Made by a program: the position numbers and the translations under genes
Source: an uncultured Christensenella sp.
Lineage (GTDB): Bacteria; Bacillota; Clostridia; Christensenellales; Borkfalkiaceae
NCBI GenBank assembly: GCA_910578195.1
Contig: CAJTOY010000009.1
Location: 1-56,307 of the forward strand
Length of the DNA stretch: 56,307 nt
Direction of reading: 5' to 3'
The notes under the pieces: model-generated
Database searches by the model: none
What the model saw: the letters and a program-made list of their open reading frames with translations, nothing else
Told to the model about the DNA's origin: nothing
Shown: piece after piece, positions 16,655-25,171 of the stretch
Layout of the letters: every line of letters starts with the position of its first letter
Position numbering within the stretch: position 1 is the first letter of the stretch

Positions 16655-16816
16655 CTACTTTTCCGAGGGAACGAATTGGTCCTTGCCGACGTAGCAAAGG
16701 GGGCACAAAAAGTCCTCGGGCACGTTCTCCCATTTCGTGCCGGGCGCAATCCCGCCCTCGGGGTAGCCCTCATCCTCGTCGTATACCCAGTCGCATACTT
16801 CGCAAATATATTTCAT
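16655..16816 (-). CDS. rubredoxin
   Basis: This 53-residue protein is MKYICEVCDWVYDEDEGYPE at its start and DFLCPLC near residue 38. The two CxxC pairs (C5/C8 and C38/C41) bind one iron atom; the length and spacing are those of classic rubredoxins. It carries single electrons in anaerobes, often to oxygen- or peroxide-detoxifying enzymes. AGGAGG lies seven bases before the ATG. It sits between the Y-family polymerase gene and the flavoprotein gene on the same strand. Confidence 0.95.
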   Translation of the reverse strand: MKYICEVCDWVYDEDEGYPEGGIAPGTKWENVPEDFLCPLCYVGKDQFVPSEK

Positions 16817-16826
16817 AATTTACCTC

Positions 16827-18065
16827 CTATTTGTTGTTTTTGAAAAAGCTGTAAGGGTGAATGACGTGTTCGCCCTTTATGTCCAAATCGCGCAGTTTGG
16901 GGTCCTTGAACACCGTCGCGCTTTGGATAATGTTGTTGCCGTACTTCGCACGGATTTTATCGATTGCCGAATCCAGCCGCTTCTGCTTTTCGTCCTTTGC
17001 GATATCGGCGAACATGTCGAGCTGCTCGTTGCCCGTTATGAAATCGGTCACCGACAGCCCGAGCCCGCGCACGTGCTCGTTCCACGGGTAGGCTTCCTTG
17101 AAAAGTCCGAACGCGAACCTTGCGATATCGTTCATGTTGTTCGTTGGGTGGGGCAGCTTGCCCTGCTTCTGATAGCCGACAAGCTTGCTGTCGCGCATGT
17201 AAAGCTGAACCGTGCGCGCCTTGCTCAGCCCCGCCTCGCGCATGCGCGAGGCGACCGAGTCGGCAAGCAGCCATATCACGATTTCGACGTCGTCCTCGGT
17301 TTTAAGGTCGCGGTATACGGTGAGGCTGTTGCCTATCGATTTAATCGCCGCCTCCTCGCCGACCGTGAGCACGGGCGACTCGTCCCTGCCGCGCGCGAAA
17401 GTGCGGATATAGCTTCCCCATTTGCCGAGCAGGTCGGTCAGAATTTTTTCGTCGGTCTGCGCAAGCTGTCCTATCGTTTTCACGCCGATGCGGTTTAGCT
17501 TTCTTTGCGTTGCTTTGCCGACGTAAAGCAAGTCCTGCACGGGCAAAACCCATACCTTTTCCTTGTAGTTTTCGGGCGTGATTTCGGTCACGGCGTCGGG
17601 CTTTTTCATGTCCGAGCCGAGCTTTGCGAAAATCTTGTTCCAGCTCACGCCGATACTTACCGTAAGCCCCGTTTCGGACTTGACGCGCTCCCTGATTTCT
17701 TCGGCAATCTCCAAGCCGTTGCCGCACCGCGTCACGTCCAGCCAGCACTCGTCTATGCCGTAGGCTTCTATACGCTCGGTGTAGTCCCCGTAGATTGCGC
17801 GCACCTCTTTTGAAGCGGCAAGATACGCCGAAAAATCGGCGGGCACCTCGACGAGCGATTTGCCGCACTTCTGCTTTGCCTCCCAGTACACGTCGCCCGT
17901 CTTTACGCCGAGGTTTTTCGCAATCGTGTTTTTGGCGAGAACTATTCCGTGTCTGTCCTCCTTGCTGCCCACAACGACGACGGGCTTATCGCGTATTTCG
18001 GGGTTTTTAAGGCACTCGACCGAAGCGTAAAAATTGTTTAAATCGCTGTGAAGTATCGTGCGCAT
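16827..18065 (-). CDS. dinB: Y-family DNA polymerase (Pol IV type)
   Basis: The 412-residue translesion polymerase opens with MRTILHSDLNNFYASVE, carrying the first catalytic Asp; IDECWLDVT supplies the Asp-Glu pair. Finger/palm, thumb (LYVGKATQRKLNRIGVKTIGQLA, helix-hairpin-helix) and little-finger regions are present. The C-terminal QLDMF is a good beta-clamp-binding motif. The longer frame to 18176 would run through the tRNA-Arg terminator, so I start at 18065. There is no Shine-Dalgarno; CATACT stands six bases before ATG, as in the leaderless genes here. No LexA box was seen; instead a 21-base inverted repeat covers the start codon. Confidence 0.88.
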   Translation of the reverse strand: MRTILHSDLNNFYASVECLKNPEIRDKPVVVVGSKEDRHGIVLAKNTIAKNLGVKTGDVYWEAKQKCGKSLVEVPADFSAYLAASKEVRAIYGDYTERIEAYGIDECWLDVTRCGNGLEIAEEIRERVKSETGLTVSIGVSWNKIFAKLGSDMKKPDAVTEITPENYKEKVWVLPVQDLLYVGKATQRKLNRIGVKTIGQLAQTDEKILTDLLGKWGSYIRTFARGRDESPVLTVGEEAAIKSIGNSLTVYRDLKTEDDVEIVIWLLADSVASRMREAGLSKARTVQLYMRDSKLVGYQKQGKLPHPTNNMNDIARFAFGLFKEAYPWNEHVRGLGLSVTDFITGNEQLDMFADIAKDEKQKRLDSAIDKIRAKYGNNIIQSATVFKDPKLRDLDIKGEHVIHPYSFFKNNK

Positions 18066-18080
18066 ATTTGTAGTATGCGC
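18060..18080. promoter_or_regulatory. inverted repeat over the dinB start codon
   Basis: GCGCATA and TATGCGC, separated by seven bases, form perfect 7-bp arms that include the dinB ATG and its predicted -10 region. It could be an operator or, if transcribed from upstream, a start-blocking hairpin. It does not match the Firmicutes LexA box (GAAC-N4-GTTC). Confidence 0.5.
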
Positions 18081-18097
18081 AAAAAATATTAATAAAA

Positions 18098-18123
18098 ATC
18101 GGTCCGAAAACTTTCGGACCGAT
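18098..18123 (-). terminator. intrinsic terminator after tRNA-Arg
   Basis: ATCGGTCCGAA with its complement around a short loop, followed by TTTTTATT on the minus strand, five bases past the tRNA 3' end. Confidence 0.88.
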
Positions 18124-18127
18124 AATC

Positions 18128-18203
18128 TGGTGCACCCGGCGAGGCTCGAACTCACAATTATGGCGTCGGAGGCCATTGTTTTATCCGGTTAGACTACGGA
18201 TGC
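18128..18203 (-). tRNA. tRNA-Arg (anticodon CCG)
   Basis: The acceptor arms GCATCCG and CGGGTGC pair along all seven positions (one G-T). The anticodon stem is ATGGC/GCCAT with loop CTCCGAC, so the anticodon is CCG and it reads CGG. The T-arm GTGAG-TTCGAGC-CTCGC is regular. CCA is encoded. It has its own terminator. Confidence 0.93.
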
Positions 18204-18204
18204 A

Positions 18205-18381
18205 TTACTTAAAAGTATTCAGTTCGTCGACGTAATAATACCCCGCCGCGGCAAGGAGGGCACAAAGCTCGGCGCGGTCGAGCCCCTCTTCCCCGCACAA
18301 CTCGTCGAGGGAGGAATACTCGTCGCGCAGTTTCGTGTTTATCACGGACAGTAAAATGTTTGCGTCGGCGGGCAATATCAT
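18205..18381 (-). CDS. DUF4250 family protein
   Basis: The 58-residue protein fits DUF4250: MILPADANILLSVINTKLRD at the start, a YSSLDELC core and the C-terminal GYYYVDELNTF. The family is small, cytoplasmic and of unknown function. The ATG at 18381 has no Shine-Dalgarno and lies six bases after a TATAAT box, so the mRNA should be leaderless. The next ATG upstream lies before the -10 box and would not be transcribed. It is transcribed towards tRNA-Arg, two bases beyond its stop. Confidence 0.82.
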   Translation of the reverse strand: MILPADANILLSVINTKLRDEYSSLDELCGEEGLDRAELCALLAAAGYYYVDELNTFK

Positions 18382-18387
18382 ATCAAG

Positions 18388-18415
18388 ATTATAACACAAA
18401 TTTTTTTATTTGCAA
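18388..18415 (-). promoter_or_regulatory. promoter of DUF4250 gene; -35 shared with mnmA
   Basis: On the minus strand TTGCAA (18410-18415), 16 bases and TATAAT (18388-18393), then six bases to ATG. The start point is predicted to be the A of ATG. TTGCAA is its own reverse complement and also serves the plus-strand mnmA promoter. Confidence 0.75.
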
Positions 18416-18438
18416 ATTATTAACCGCCGTGCTATAAT
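18410..18438 (+). promoter_or_regulatory. promoter of mnmA; -35 shared with the DUF4250 gene
   Basis: TTGCAA (18410-18415), 17 bases, TATAAT (18433-18438), six bases, ATG at 18445. This predicts a leaderless mnmA mRNA. Confidence 0.78.
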
Positions 18439-18444
18439 AATTTT

Positions 18445-19518
18445 ATGGCAAAAACCGTAATTGTGGGAATGAGCGGGGGCGTTGACTCGTCCGCCGCCGC
18501 ACTGCTTTTGAAGAAGCAGGGTTACAACGTAATAGGGCTGTTCATGCTGAACTGGGAAGAAACCGACGGACGCGGCGCGTGCAACGCCGACGCCGACTTC
18601 GCCGACGTTCAGCGCGTTTGCGGCGCGCTCAAAATCCCCTATTACAGCGTCAATTTTTCGAAGCAGTATCAGGACAGAGTTTTCAGTTATTTCCTCTCGG
18701 AGTACAAGGCGGGAAGAACCCCCAACCCCGACGTTTTGTGCAACCGCGAAATAAAATTCGGTCCCTTCCGCGAATACGCGCTGAGCATGGGCGCGGACTT
18801 CGTCGCGACGGGACACTACTGCGGAATAGACCACTCGGGCGGGCGGCACCGCCTTTTGAAAGCCGCCGACGCGAACAAGGACCAGACTTATTTTCTAAAT
18901 CAGGTCCGCGAGAAGCAGCTTGACAAAGTGTTGTTCCCGCTCGCCGATTTGCCCAAAAGCGAGGTCAGAAAACTCGCCGAAGAAAACGGGCTTGTGACCG
19001 CCGAAAAAAAGGATTCGACGGGGATATGTTTTATCGGCGAGAGGAATTTCAGAAAATTCCTCCAAGGATATATGCCCGCGAAGCCCGGAAAGATAGTCAC
19101 GCTCGACGGTGAAACGGTGGGCGAGCATATCGGGCTTATGTACTACACGATAGGTCAGCGCAAGGGGCTCGACCTCGGCGGAAAGCGCGGTGAAGAGGGG
19201 CGCTGGTTCACCGTTAAAAAGGATTTGGAAAACAATATTTTGTACGTCTCGCACGGCGACGAAGGTCCGCTGTATTCGCGGGCTTGCCGCGTCTCGAATT
19301 TGAACTGGATAGGGTATATGCCTCGGTCAAGCTTTGAATGCAGTGCGAAATTCCGCTACCGCCAGCCCGAGCAAGGGGTCAAGGTTACGCTTGAAAACGG
19401 CGGGGCGCTCGTCGAATTTGCGGAGCCGCAGCGAGCGGTGACCGAAGGGCAGTACGCGGTATTCTACGACGAGACCGCTTGCCTCGGCGGGGGCGTAATC
19501 GAAGAGGTAATTTTTTAA
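18445..19518 (+). CDS. mnmA: tRNA-specific 2-thiouridylase MnmA
   Basis: The 357-residue enzyme thiolates U34 of Lys, Glu and Gln tRNAs. It has the PP-loop SGGVDSS (residues 10-16), the catalytic Cys in NPDVLCNREIKF (about C96) and the second Cys in STGICFIGERNF (about C195), then the ribosome-like beta-barrel C-terminus. Length is normal. There is no Shine-Dalgarno before ATG. It is a single-gene unit ending at a strong bidirectional terminator. Confidence 0.95.
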   Translation: MAKTVIVGMSGGVDSSAAALLLKKQGYNVIGLFMLNWEETDGRGACNADADFADVQRVCGALKIPYYSVNFSKQYQDRVFSYFLSEYKAGRTPNPDVLCNREIKFGPFREYALSMGADFVATGHYCGIDHSGGRHRLLKAADANKDQTYFLNQVREKQLDKVLFPLADLPKSEVRKLAEENGLVTAEKKDSTGICFIGERNFRKFLQGYMPAKPGKIVTLDGETVGEHIGLMYYTIGQRKGLDLGGKRGEEGRWFTVKKDLENNILYVSHGDEGPLYSRACRVSNLNWIGYMPRSSFECSAKFRYRQPEQGVKVTLENGGALVEFAEPQRAVTEGQYAVFYDETACLGGGVIEEVIF

Positions 19519-19520
19519 AG

Positions 19521-19557
19521 AAACCGGTGCGGGTGATTTGGTCACCCGCACCGGTTT
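19521..19557. terminator. bidirectional terminator between mnmA and the M42 peptidase gene
   Basis: A 16-bp stem begins AAACCGGTGCGGGTGA and closes over a 5-base loop, with A/T tracts on both sides. It lies between two converging stop codons. Confidence 0.88.
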
Positions 19558-19562
19558 TAAAT

Positions 19563-20618
19563 TTAAAATCCTTTTATTATGTCCTCGGTTAATGACTTGC
19601 ACAGCGCGACGCCGAATTTAACATTGCTGTCGATATCCTCCATCGCCGCGATGCAGTTGAACGTGTGAATGTATCTTACGGGAATTCCCGCGACAATCAC
19701 GGGCGTTGCGCCGTTGGACGAAACTATATACGCGCCGTTGTTGCCGCCGCCCGAGCGGACAGCCATCTGCACCTTGATGCTTTCCTTTTTCGCGACCTCG
19801 CGCGCGTACGCGGTGAACCGCGGCGTGCAAATGACGGTTGCGTCCATATGGCGGAGCATTACGCCCCCTTTGAGCGCGTCCTGAATCATATACGACGGCG
19901 CCGAAGTATCGTCCGCGGGACAGCCCTCGAAACAGATTGCCGCGGCGGGTTTTACGCGGTACATCGCCGCGGTAATTCCGCGCTCGCCGACCTCCTCCTG
20001 CGAGGATACGAGCCCGACTATGTCGAGGCTAAGCTCCGCGTCCTTCAATTTTTTCAAGGTTTTAAGCATTGCCGCAACGCCGAGTCTGTCGTCAAACGCC
20101 TTGCCTTGAAGTATGCCGTGCGCACACTCGAAGGGAGATAAGGGAACCACGGGCGCGCCGACCTCGACGCCGAGCTCCTCGGCTTCCTTGTCGGTCGTAG
20201 CGCCGACGTCTATCGTCAGATTGTTATAGCCGAGCGGTGCGTTGCGCTGTTCGGCAGTCATCAAATGGGGAGGCATTGCCGCGATTACCCCGCCGATATA
20301 TCCCGACGAAGTGCGGATTTGCACCTTTGACGAGGGAAGCGATTTTTCGTTCCAGCCGCCTATGGGAATAAACCTGAGCGTGCCGTCGGGCTTTATCGCC
20401 TGCACCATGAATCCGACCTCGTCGGAGTGCGCGTCGAGCAGTACATACGGGCGCGACCCCTTGTTGTACTTCGGGTAAATGTAGAGATTGCGCATGCTGT
20501 CCTCTTCGAACGTAGCGAAGTCCTTGCAGTACTCACGCGCGATTGCGACGACCTCGTCCTCGAAGCCAGAAGCGCCGCGCGCTTCGCAAAGTTTTTCAAT
20601 TAAAGTTAAATCGTTCAT
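19563..20618 (-). CDS. M42 family metallo-aminopeptidase
   Basis: The 351-residue enzyme matches the M42 family of cobalt/zinc aminopeptidases (FrvX/glutamyl aminopeptidase). Metal ligands and catalytic residues are seen in VLLDAHSDEVGFMV, GKAFDDRLGVAAML, SSQEEVGERGI and the late His in PVRYIHTFNC. It should trim peptides in the cytoplasm. Start at 20618 has GGAGG five bases upstream. Its leader holds a 123-bp structured repeat that separates it from the DUF697 gene. Confidence 0.9.
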   Translation of the reverse strand: MNDLTLIEKLCEARGASGFEDEVVAIAREYCKDFATFEEDSMRNLYIYPKYNKGSRPYVLLDAHSDEVGFMVQAIKPDGTLRFIPIGGWNEKSLPSSKVQIRTSSGYIGGVIAAMPPHLMTAEQRNAPLGYNNLTIDVGATTDKEAEELGVEVGAPVVPLSPFECAHGILQGKAFDDRLGVAAMLKTLKKLKDAELSLDIVGLVSSQEEVGERGITAAMYRVKPAAAICFEGCPADDTSAPSYMIQDALKGGVMLRHMDATVICTPRFTAYAREVAKKESIKVQMAVRSGGGNNGAYIVSSNGATPVIVAGIPVRYIHTFNCIAAMEDIDSNVKFGVALCKSLTEDIIKGF

Positions 20619-20637
20619 ATATTCCTCCAAAATTTTA

Positions 20638-20760
20638 TAAACGGCGAAGATGCGAGCAAGACAAGGCGAACGAGCATTTGCGAGGGGCGTTTACCCAAAT
20701 GTAAACAACCCGAAGCAAAGCGCAGTGCAACGCAGTATTGCGACGCTTATGCGGCGTTTA
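20638..20760 (-). repeat. 123-bp structured intercistronic repeat, copy 1
   Basis: Terminal inverted repeats TAAACGGCG and CGGCGTTTA bound the element; inside are the conserved block GAAGATGCGAGCA and a hairpin GTTTAC-6-GTAAAC. A second copy lies at 29249-29370 with changed but still pairing arms. On the transcript strand the element begins with the TAA stop codon of the DUF697 gene and ends about a dozen bases before the next ribosome site. Confidence 0.75.
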
Positions 20761-21789
20761 AGATGCTTTCGCTAATTTGCCGTTTTTAAGCTGTTTCTCT
20801 ATTTCGTTGCAGGTCTCCGCGAACTCCTCCTCGGTCTCCTCGATTTCTATTCCGTCGAGAATTTCCTGCAAGCGGTATTCGGTGCTTAAATATTTAATGG
20901 TCTGGTGACCGATAACCGCGGTAAGTACACCGTTGGTAAGCCCTTGCACCGACGAGTCCACGACGGTGGAAATCGCCGCGCCGAGTATGGGAATTCCCTT
21001 TACCACGTTGCCCATAGACTGCACAATCGTATTGCCGAGTTTCATTCCGCCCAGCCCGTAGGCGATAAGCGAGTTTTGAAGCACGCGCGCGAAAATCCTC
21101 ACAAGCTTGGGGTCGGACGGGCGGAAGCCGTACAAAAACATTATGTCCTTGACGAGCTGGATATTTAGGAACGCGACGAGCAACGCGTCGACTTTGTTGG
21201 TCTGGGAAATTGCGGAATACATCGCGGTTTTGACCGAAGTTTTGAGTATCATGTCCTTGGCGTTTTTCTTGACGCACCCCGAATATAGCGCGGTGAGCGA
21301 GTCGTTAATGCCCTTTTCGTTGCCCGTCTTTCGCGCGATTGCAAGCTTGCCGACAATCTCGCAATCGTACCAGCCGACCCCGTCGACCTTGTCGGTTACG
21401 TCGATTATTTTATCCGCGAGCTCGTGCCGAACCTGACGGTTGTGCTTCTGCGCGGCGCGCGCGGTCTTGGCGTTGACGTTGGTTACGAAGTGGTTGAGTT
21501 TGAATATTTTCACTATCGGCACTATGAACAAAAATATGTACAGCAGTACCGACAGCGCGGCGGCGCCCGCGCCCGCGTAAATGTTTATGTTGGCGGGCAG
21601 CTCCATTTCGAACACGCGCATGGTGACCGAAAATAGACAGAAAAACAGAAACACGCCTATGCCCGCGATAAACAGCCCGATAAACAGGCGTGCGGCGCGC
21701 AGGTTTTCGCGCTTGGAAAATTTCTGTTCGTATTCGTAAATTGTCATTTTTCCGTTCTCTTCGGGAACGGCGGTTTTATTCTTTTTCAT
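20758..21789 (-). CDS. DUF697 (YcjF-like) membrane protein
   Basis: The 343-residue protein has two membrane spans (about 35-55 and 70-92), a helical middle and a DUF697-type segment (about 195-285; DALLVAFLNIQLVKDIMFLYGFRP and AYGLGGMKLGN) with further hydrophobic helices. The family is found beside GTPases and envelope genes, with no settled function. Its start overlaps the stop of the DUF2207 gene by one base (TAATG). The stop codon coincides with the end of the structured repeat. Confidence 0.75.
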   Translation of the reverse strand: MKKNKTAVPEENGKMTIYEYEQKFSKRENLRAARLFIGLFIAGIGVFLFFCLFSVTMRVFEMELPANINIYAGAGAAALSVLLYIFLFIVPIVKIFKLNHFVTNVNAKTARAAQKHNRQVRHELADKIIDVTDKVDGVGWYDCEIVGKLAIARKTGNEKGINDSLTALYSGCVKKNAKDMILKTSVKTAMYSAISQTNKVDALLVAFLNIQLVKDIMFLYGFRPSDPKLVRIFARVLQNSLIAYGLGGMKLGNTIVQSMGNVVKGIPILGAAISTVVDSSVQGLTNGVLTAVIGHQTIKYLSTEYRLQEILDGIEIEETEEEFAETCNEIEKQLKNGKLAKAS

Positions 21790-23669
21790 TATTTTGCCTT
21801 CTTTTTGCGGGTTATCACCGACCGCTTTACCGAGTAGAACAGCGACGACGCGAAGTTCTTTGCGTCAAATCCGTCTGCCCATTCGGGGGCGGCGAGGAAT
21901 TCCGTCTTTTTATCGAGTTTTTTCGAAAGCCCCATAATCATGCAGTAGGGCAGTATATCGAGATAGTAGTCGGGGTTTTCTTCGAGCATGGTTTCCATTT
22001 CGGAAACCTGCGCGAGCTTCAAAAATTTTTTAAAGCCGAGCATTCTGCCGTACATGGCTTGCGCCTCGTCGGTGCGCTTCGCGATAATCCGCGGCAGAAC
22101 GTACAGACAGATAATTATCCACAAGACCGAAATCGGCGTCAGATGTATGTAATCGTAAACGGGCATATAGTGCGACGACACTATAAAGTAAAACATAAGC
22201 GCGACGGGGAATATCGTAACCGACACGATAAGCGAGGTTATTCTGTACACGTTATTTTTGTTTATGGTTTTAGATTCCCTGCCCGCCGAAATTATCGTGT
22301 TCGTTTTACCAACCACAAGCGCCAGCCCGCCGACGACGAAAATGAGCGCAAGCGCGAAAGCGAAATCGTCCGCTATCATTATAAAATACGCAAAAGATAT
22401 AATCAGCGTCAAAAGCGATGAAAACATAACCATGACCTTCGCCGTTTCGACGCCCCTCGCGTGGGTCACGGGTTCGCCGAACTCGTCAATGAGCTTGGTC
22501 GCGGCGTAGCGGATATCTCCGCACCTCTCTTTATATTCCTTCCCGCGCATTTTACGCGAGCAGTACTCGCCGTCAACAAACAACTCTTTGAAATAGCCGT
22601 ATTCCGCAACGGGTCTGCCCTCGGGCAGTTCCTTTATTTTTGTGAGTATCAAATCTTTTTTACCGTCTTTTTTAATCTTGATACAGCCGAGGCTCGCCCA
22701 GCGCAAAATCAAAGTGCTTAAATCCTTCCGCCTTGCGTAGCCGTGCCAGAACGCCGAAAACTGAATCGGGTTTAAAATGGGCGGGCCGTACTCGACGGGG
22801 GCGAGCGGTCGCCGGGCGCGGAAAATCAGCGTTAAAATTATCCCGAGCAGCATTACCGCGGCCGCCGCGCCGACAAACCACCAATAAAAGGAAAAGTAAG
22901 TAGCGGAGGTTTTGAACGTGCCCGCGGGAAGCATTACCCGCACGGCGTAACTGCCGGAGCCCTTGACGGGCACCTCGAAGGCGAGCGAGTTTCCCGACGC
23001 GGTCAGCCCGCCGACCTTTTTTACGCCGTTCAAAAGGACGGCGTCCTTTTCGCCGAACGAGGCGGGTAGGGTGACGTTTACTTTGACCTTCGACACGTTT
23101 TGCTTGTCGCCGTCGAAGTACAGCCAGGTGCTGTAATAGTTTATAAACGGCACGAAGTAAAACGAGGCTTTGCCGTCGGCGTCGTCCGAGTAGTCGGCGA
23201 GGTAGGAAATTCTGATATTGTAAAAGCCCTCGTTCGAGCCGTTCTCCCATACGCCGAAATAGCCGTCGGGATTCGTCACGGTGAAGTGATGGTACGCTCC
23301 GTTGCGCACGGAAAGCTCGGTTTCGGCAAGCTTGCCGTCAATCTCGGCGGTGAGCCCGCTTATCCGCGTGAGGTAGCTTCTGCCCTTTATCGGCGTGCCG
23401 TTCACGTTGAAATAGGACTTGTTCTTGCCGGTAACCGCGCGGCTGAAAGATTTGACTTTCTGCAAAAACGCGACCCTTAAATTTTCTTCGACGCGTAAGT
23501 TTTTATTCTCGTCGACAGTCACGCATATTTCGCCGCTGTGTATGGCGAATTTCACGTCCTCGTCGTCGTCCGCGCGGGCGGGCTGAACGCTTAGACCCGC
23601 CCATATGCCGCAGAGAATTAAAAAAAGTAAGATTAATAAGCCGAATTTTTTTAAAATTATTGACTTCAT
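21789..23669 (-). CDS. DUF2207 domain membrane protein
   Basis: The 626-residue protein has a signal peptide (about 1-33, ...AGLSVQPARA), an extracellular beta-rich DUF2207 domain (about 35-270), a membrane span near 280-300, a cytoplasmic helical part with RRKDLSTLILRWASLGCIKIKK, and several later spans (about 410-510). The family is a widespread predicted membrane protein without known activity. It begins four bases after the rsmI stop with only weak GAGC complementarity, so it is probably coupled to rsmI translation. Confidence 0.82.
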   Translation of the reverse strand: MKSIILKKFGLLILLFLILCGIWAGLSVQPARADDDEDVKFAIHSGEICVTVDENKNLRVEENLRVAFLQKVKSFSRAVTGKNKSYFNVNGTPIKGRSYLTRISGLTAEIDGKLAETELSVRNGAYHHFTVTNPDGYFGVWENGSNEGFYNIRISYLADYSDDADGKASFYFVPFINYYSTWLYFDGDKQNVSKVKVNVTLPASFGEKDAVLLNGVKKVGGLTASGNSLAFEVPVKGSGSYAVRVMLPAGTFKTSATYFSFYWWFVGAAAAVMLLGIILTLIFRARRPLAPVEYGPPILNPIQFSAFWHGYARRKDLSTLILRWASLGCIKIKKDGKKDLILTKIKELPEGRPVAEYGYFKELFVDGEYCSRKMRGKEYKERCGDIRYAATKLIDEFGEPVTHARGVETAKVMVMFSSLLTLIISFAYFIMIADDFAFALALIFVVGGLALVVGKTNTIISAGRESKTINKNNVYRITSLIVSVTIFPVALMFYFIVSSHYMPVYDYIHLTPISVLWIIICLYVLPRIIAKRTDEAQAMYGRMLGFKKFLKLAQVSEMETMLEENPDYYLDILPYCMIMGLSKKLDKKTEFLAAPEWADGFDAKNFASSLFYSVKRSVITRKKKAK

Positions 23670-23673
23670 ATAT

Positions 23674-24477
23674 TTAAAGCTCGATAGAAAACTTGTACAT
23701 TTCCGATTTGGACACGCCCCTGTCCTTCGCGGCTTGCTTTACGGCGTCCTTTTTGCCCATTCCTCCCTGCATATAGCGGGCTATATGCTCCTTTTCGGAC
23801 AGTAAATTGAGGGGATTTTCGACTTCCTTCGCGCCCTCGATTAAAATGACGTACTCGCCGCGCTTTTCGCCCGCAAGCCCCTCTTTCAACGTAAAGGGCA
23901 AAGCCTCTTCGTGAAGCTTCGTAATCTCGCGCACGGCGCACGCCTTTCTGTCGCCGAAAACCGAATAGATGGCGGATATGTCGCGGTCAACGTCCTGCGG
24001 GGCGACGTGAAAGCACAAAGTCATGTCGAGCGATTTATACTTTTCGAGCAGTGCTTTTTTCTCGCCCGCCTTATCGGGCAGAAAGCCTATGAACGCGAAT
24101 TTGTCCGCGGGCATCGCCGACAAAACGAGCGCCGATAAAAACGCGTTCGCGCCGGGGATTACGGTGTATTCCACGCCCGCCTTTTTCAGTTCGGCGCAAA
24201 CCACGTTGCCGGGGTCGGAAATTACGGGCATGCCCGCGTCCGAAATCACCGCGACTTCCAGCCCGTCGCGCGCCGCGGAAATTATGTTTTCTGCGGCGAC
24301 GTGCTCGTTGAATTTATGGCACGCTTTGAGGGGCTTTTTAATTTCGTACGCGTTTAAAAGCTTTATCGAGTGCCGCGTGTCCTCGCAGAAAATCACGTCG
24401 GCGGCGCGCAGAACTTCGAGCGCTCTGAGGGAAATATCCTTTAAATTTCCGATGGGGGTTGCTACAAAATAGACCAA
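23674..24477 (-). CDS. rsmI: 16S rRNA (cytidine-1402-2'-O)-methyltransferase RsmI
   Basis: The 267-residue SAM-dependent enzyme methylates the ribose of C1402 in 16S rRNA. Marks are VATPIGNLKDISLRALE at the N-terminus, CEDTRHSIKLL, ISDAGMPVISDPG and REITKLHEEA. Its N-terminus is short, without the usual leading residues. It lies 10 bases after the trmN6-like gene, in the same order as Bacillus yabB-yazA-yabC. Confidence 0.92.
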   Translation of the reverse strand: MVYFVATPIGNLKDISLRALEVLRAADVIFCEDTRHSIKLLNAYEIKKPLKACHKFNEHVAAENIISAARDGLEVAVISDAGMPVISDPGNVVCAELKKAGVEYTVIPGANAFLSALVLSAMPADKFAFIGFLPDKAGEKKALLEKYKSLDMTLCFHVAPQDVDRDISAIYSVFGDRKACAVREITKLHEEALPFTLKEGLAGEKRGEYVILIEGAKEVENPLNLLSEKEHIARYMQGGMGKKDAVKQAAKDRGVSKSEMYKFSIEL

Positions 24478-24487
24478 AACAAACCTC

Positions 24488-25150
24488 TCAGTTGACGATT
24501 GACGGCAAAATTTCGACGCCCTCGCGCCCGCCTTTTACCGCCTCGACCATGACGAGATAGGGCTTCGCGCCCGCCGAGCCCGAAACAAACTGCATGCGCT
24601 TGGGTTCGAGCTTTCTCGCCTTCAACGTATAAATAAGCTCCGCCGTGCGGTCGGCGCGGTTTAAAATCGCGAGCCGCCCGCCGAACTTCAAATTTTTGAA
24701 AGCCGCGTCCGCGATTTCGGGAAGGGTGAGCGTCAGCTCCTTTCGGCACACCGCCTTTTCGTAGACCTCGTTTTCGAAGCCCGATTTTTCGTACGGCGGG
24801 TTGCAGAGTATAAGCGAAAATTTTTCGGCGTAACTTGCGGGGATATCCTGCAATCTGCAATTTTCCACATTGCATAAAAAGCCGTTCAGTTCCGCCGTGC
24901 GGCGCGACATGTCGGCAAGGCTTTGCTGCATTTCGAACAGCGTGAGAGAAGATATTTGCGGGTTCAGACACAGAAAGTGGAAGCCCACAACCCCGCTGCC
25001 CGAGCAAAAGTCGGCGACGCCGTCCTTGACCTTGGCGCGCGCAAACCTCGACAGAAGAATACTGTCCGAGGTGAAGCGGTATAAATTCACGTTCTGAATT
25101 ATTTTTTTATCTTCGAAAAACTCTTCTAAAACTTCGCCGTCTTTTAACAT
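24488..25150 (-). CDS. TrmN6/YabB-like N6-adenine methyltransferase
   Basis: The 220-residue class I methyltransferase carries the SAM motif VADFCSGSGVVGF, the N6-adenine motif LILCNPPY and the family start FTSDSILLSRF. It matches tRNA1(Val) A37 methyltransferases (E. coli YfiC/TrmN6, Bacillus YabB), although activity on tRNA is inferred. It is followed by rsmI. No clear Shine-Dalgarno precedes the ATG. Confidence 0.85.
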   Translation of the reverse strand: MLKDGEVLEEFFEDKKIIQNVNLYRFTSDSILLSRFARAKVKDGVADFCSGSGVVGFHFLCLNPQISSLTLFEMQQSLADMSRRTAELNGFLCNVENCRLQDIPASYAEKFSLILCNPPYEKSGFENEVYEKAVCRKELTLTLPEIADAAFKNLKFGGRLAILNRADRTAELIYTLKARKLEPKRMQFVSGSAGAKPYLVMVEAVKGGREGVEILPSIVN

Positions 25151-25171
25151 ATTTTCCCAGACAAGTGAAAG

